From NCBI GenBank assembly GCA_964595485.1, contig CAZQQN010000011.1:1-64000 (forward strand): a DNA stretch of 64,000 nt. Direction: 5' to 3'. The translations under genes and the position numbers were made by a program. The notes below the pieces were generated by a model. It was not told the DNA's origin. It saw nothing but the letters and a program-made list of their open reading frames with translations, and ran no database searches. The stretch comes from CAZQQN01 sp964595485. GTDB taxonomy: Bacteria; Bacteroidota; Bacteroidia; CAILMK01; CAYYUA01. Position 1 is the stretch's first letter. Each line of letters starts with the position of its first letter. Shown piece by piece: positions 62,460 through 64,000 of this stretch.

Positions 62460-63962
62460 TTGGCTGATTATTCTAATGACAAAGCAATTGTAATTGGCGC
62501 TGGTATCGCTGGCCTGGCATCTGCCATCCGTTTAAAAACAAAAGGATGGGAAGTTGAAGTTTATGAAAAGAACCGCAAACCAGGTGGTAAAGTTGGTGAG
62601 TTCGAAACCAATGGCTTCCGCTTTGACACCGGTCCTTCATTGTTTACTTTACCCGAGCTTGTGGATGATCTGTTTTACATGGCCGGAAAAGATCCAAGGG
62701 ATTATTTTGATTACAACTTATTGGAAGCCGGTACTACCTATTTTTATGAAGATGGCACTATTCTAGCTCCAGGCCCTGAAAAAGAAAGCTTGATCCAGTC
62801 GATAACGGAAAATACGCAAGAAGATGCTGATAGTATAAGGGATTTTTTAAATAAAAGTGAGGAGAAATATGAAATTACGAAACCTGTATTTCTTGAATCA
62901 TCACTGCATAAAAGGGCTACTTACCTGAAAAAATCTACCTTAAAAAGGTTCTTGAAATTGCCCAGGCTTGAAGCCTTGAAAACAATGGCCAACGCTAACC
63001 AAAAGCAATTCCGGGATCCCAAGGTTCAACAGTTGTTTAATCGCTACGCTACTTTCAACGGCTCAAACCCTTATGCTACGCCGGCAACATTTAATGTAAT
63101 TCCTCACCTTGAGCATAACCTTGGTGCTTACTGGCCGAAAGGGGGGATGTATCAACTTATTGAAGCGATTTACCAATTAGGCTGCGATATTGGAATCGAT
63201 TTTTACTTTGAGCATTCTGTTGAAAGGATTATCATTGAAAATGACAATGCAAAGGGAATTAAATTAGATGATGGCAATACTATAAATGCTGATACTGTGA
63301 TCAGTAACATGGACGTACACGCCACCTATCGTTATTTATTGCCTGGTGAGCAGTGGATATCCCGTTTCCTGGATCAGCCTAGATCTACATCGGCTTTGAT
63401 ATTTTACTGGGGTTTGAAGGGACATTACCCGGAATTGGGCCTGCATAACATCCTTTTTGCCAAGGATTATGAGGCTGAATTTAATGGGCTGTTTGAGGAG
63501 CGTAAAATACCAGATGACCCGACCACATACATTTTTATCAGTAGTAAAGTGCACGGGGAGGATGCACCGGAAGGCTATGAAAATTGGTATGTGATGGTCA
63601 ATGCTCCCTGGAACAACGGACAGGACTGGGAAGCTATGATTAAGGAAGCCCGGGAAAATATCCAGGCCAAGATTGCCCGTTTAATCGGCTACGATGTGAA
63701 AAACGCTATCACCTTTGAAAAAATACGGGATCCAAAGGCGCTTGAAAATGAAACAAGTGCTTTTATGGGCTCTCTTTATGGCAATAGCGCCAACAATTTG
63801 TTAGCAGCCTTTTTGAGGCACCCCAATTTTTCACCCAATATTAATGGGCTTTATTTTTGTGGCGGAACGGTTCATCCTGGTGGCGGCATTCCGTTATGTT
63901 TACTTTCTGCGAAGATTGCCACAGAACTTGTCCAGGTGCAAAATAATAAAGTAGCCGTATGA
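62460..63962 (+). CDS. Carotenoid desaturase, CrtI/CrtD family (CrtD-like)
   Basis: 500 residues. The FAD-binding motif is IVIGAGIAGLASAIRL near the N-terminus (about residues 10-25), and the C-terminal FAD signature is GGTVHPGGGIPLCLLSAKIA (near 475). The middle motif FNRYATFNGSNPYATPATF is, in my memory, characteristic of CrtD-type 1-hydroxycarotenoid 3,4-desaturases more than of CrtI phytoene desaturases. The start is TTG at 62460 (TTG-GCT-GAT), with TTCCTTTG as a one-mismatch -7 box 25 bp upstream. The next gene starts on the ATGA overlap at 63959. Symbol left open between crtI and crtD. Confidence 0.85.
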   Translation: MADYSNDKAIVIGAGIAGLASAIRLKTKGWEVEVYEKNRKPGGKVGEFETNGFRFDTGPSLFTLPELVDDLFYMAGKDPRDYFDYNLLEAGTTYFYEDGTILAPGPEKESLIQSITENTQEDADSIRDFLNKSEEKYEITKPVFLESSLHKRATYLKKSTLKRFLKLPRLEALKTMANANQKQFRDPKVQQLFNRYATFNGSNPYATPATFNVIPHLEHNLGAYWPKGGMYQLIEAIYQLGCDIGIDFYFEHSVERIIIENDNAKGIKLDDGNTINADTVISNMDVHATYRYLLPGEQWISRFLDQPRSTSALIFYWGLKGHYPELGLHNILFAKDYEAEFNGLFEERKIPDDPTTYIFISSKVHGEDAPEGYENWYVMVNAPWNNGQDWEAMIKEARENIQAKIARLIGYDVKNAITFEKIRDPKALENETSAFMGSLYGNSANNLLAAFLRHPNFSPNINGLYFCGGTVHPGGGIPLCLLSAKIATELVQVQNNKVAV

Positions 63963-64000
63963 TCCAAGCCCGGCATACCCGGATGGGTAAGCTGATTTTC
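63959..64000 (+). CDS. Start of a downstream gene, possibly a PlsC-like acyltransferase (partial)
   Basis: Only 14 codons, MIQARHTRMGKLIF, before the right edge. The ATG overlaps the desaturase stop (ATGA), so the genes are translationally coupled. Lysophospholipid acyltransferase proteins linked to carotenoid genes often begin with a similar ARH stretch; this is weak evidence, and other carotenoid-linked genes are possible. Confidence 0.4.
   Translation, partial: MIQARHTRMGKLIF

Noticed and set aside
1..64000. CRISPR array, toxin-antitoxin, restriction or other defence system
   Set aside because: No regularly spaced direct repeats and no recognisable defence proteins; the only nuclease trace is the short DUF559-like remnant.

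Overview
The window is a chromosomal stretch of a Bacteroidota bacterium, most likely a marine or sediment member of the Cytophagales. Three things point there. Several secreted proteins end in type A sorting domains of the type IX secretion system. Promoters fit the Bacteroidota pattern TTTG, about 21 bp, TAnnTTTG; pheS (19315-19347) and the glutamate-synthase-like gene (22950-22982) show it in full. The gene content is typical of the phylum: a 288-residue primary sigma factor without region 1.1, the order ileS-dksA/traR-lspA, a eukaryotic-like 1105-residue IleS, two-subunit 2-oxoacid:ferredoxin oxidoreductase, DUF4197, a TonB receptor with a carboxypeptidase-like N-terminal domain, and a CrtD-like carotenoid desaturase. 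GC looks close to 40-43% apart from part of ileS.

Layout. 1-8.9 kb: end of a sulfotransferase, fbp, an acetyltransferase-aspartate kinase pair, DUF4197, rlmN, argS, a phospholipid-methyltransferase-like gene and hemB. 9-11 kb: an MbnP-type lipoprotein followed by a di-heme MbnH/CcpA-type peroxidase. 11.2-14.2 kb: korAB. 14.3-21.2 kb: a secreted T9SS protein, dnaG and rpoD convergent on a strong terminator, then pheS and a 3-hydroxyacyl-CoA dehydrogenase. 21.3-29.4 kb: an FMN glutamate-synthase-like protein, cystathionine beta-synthase with a BtuF-like binding protein, glutamate dehydrogenase, and the GTPases hflX and rsgA. 29.6-32.3 kb: a TPR hybrid histidine kinase. 32.3-32.85 kb: the only region with a mobile-element look, namely a short remnant resembling the end of a DUF559 endonuclease followed by two inverted REP-like hairpins. 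32.9-37.2 kb: ileS-dksA-lspA. 37.3-42.4 kb: cell-envelope genes (a T9SS protein, a TonB receptor, a DUF547 lipoprotein, a Cys-rich lipoprotein). 42.7-54.3 kb: parC, tsaD, tamB, rnr and a YkgJ-type protein. 54.3-62.3 kb: a hydrolase with a sodium symporter, a T9SS choice-of-anchor protein, an S9 peptidase and an RND/MMPL exporter. 62.5-64 kb: the carotenoid desaturase and the first 14 codons of an overlapping gene.

Most of this is core metabolism, translation, replication and envelope biogenesis. I see no CRISPR array, complete transposon, phage, tRNA, rRNA or recognisable defence system. The points most worth a second look are the DUF559 remnant with its palindromes, the MbnP/MbnH-like copper and heme pair, a DnaG whose four zinc ligands are all replaced, the GC patchwork inside ileS, -7 promoter elements that touch the start codons of pheS and hemB, and a terminator-like hairpin placed between two divergent genes.
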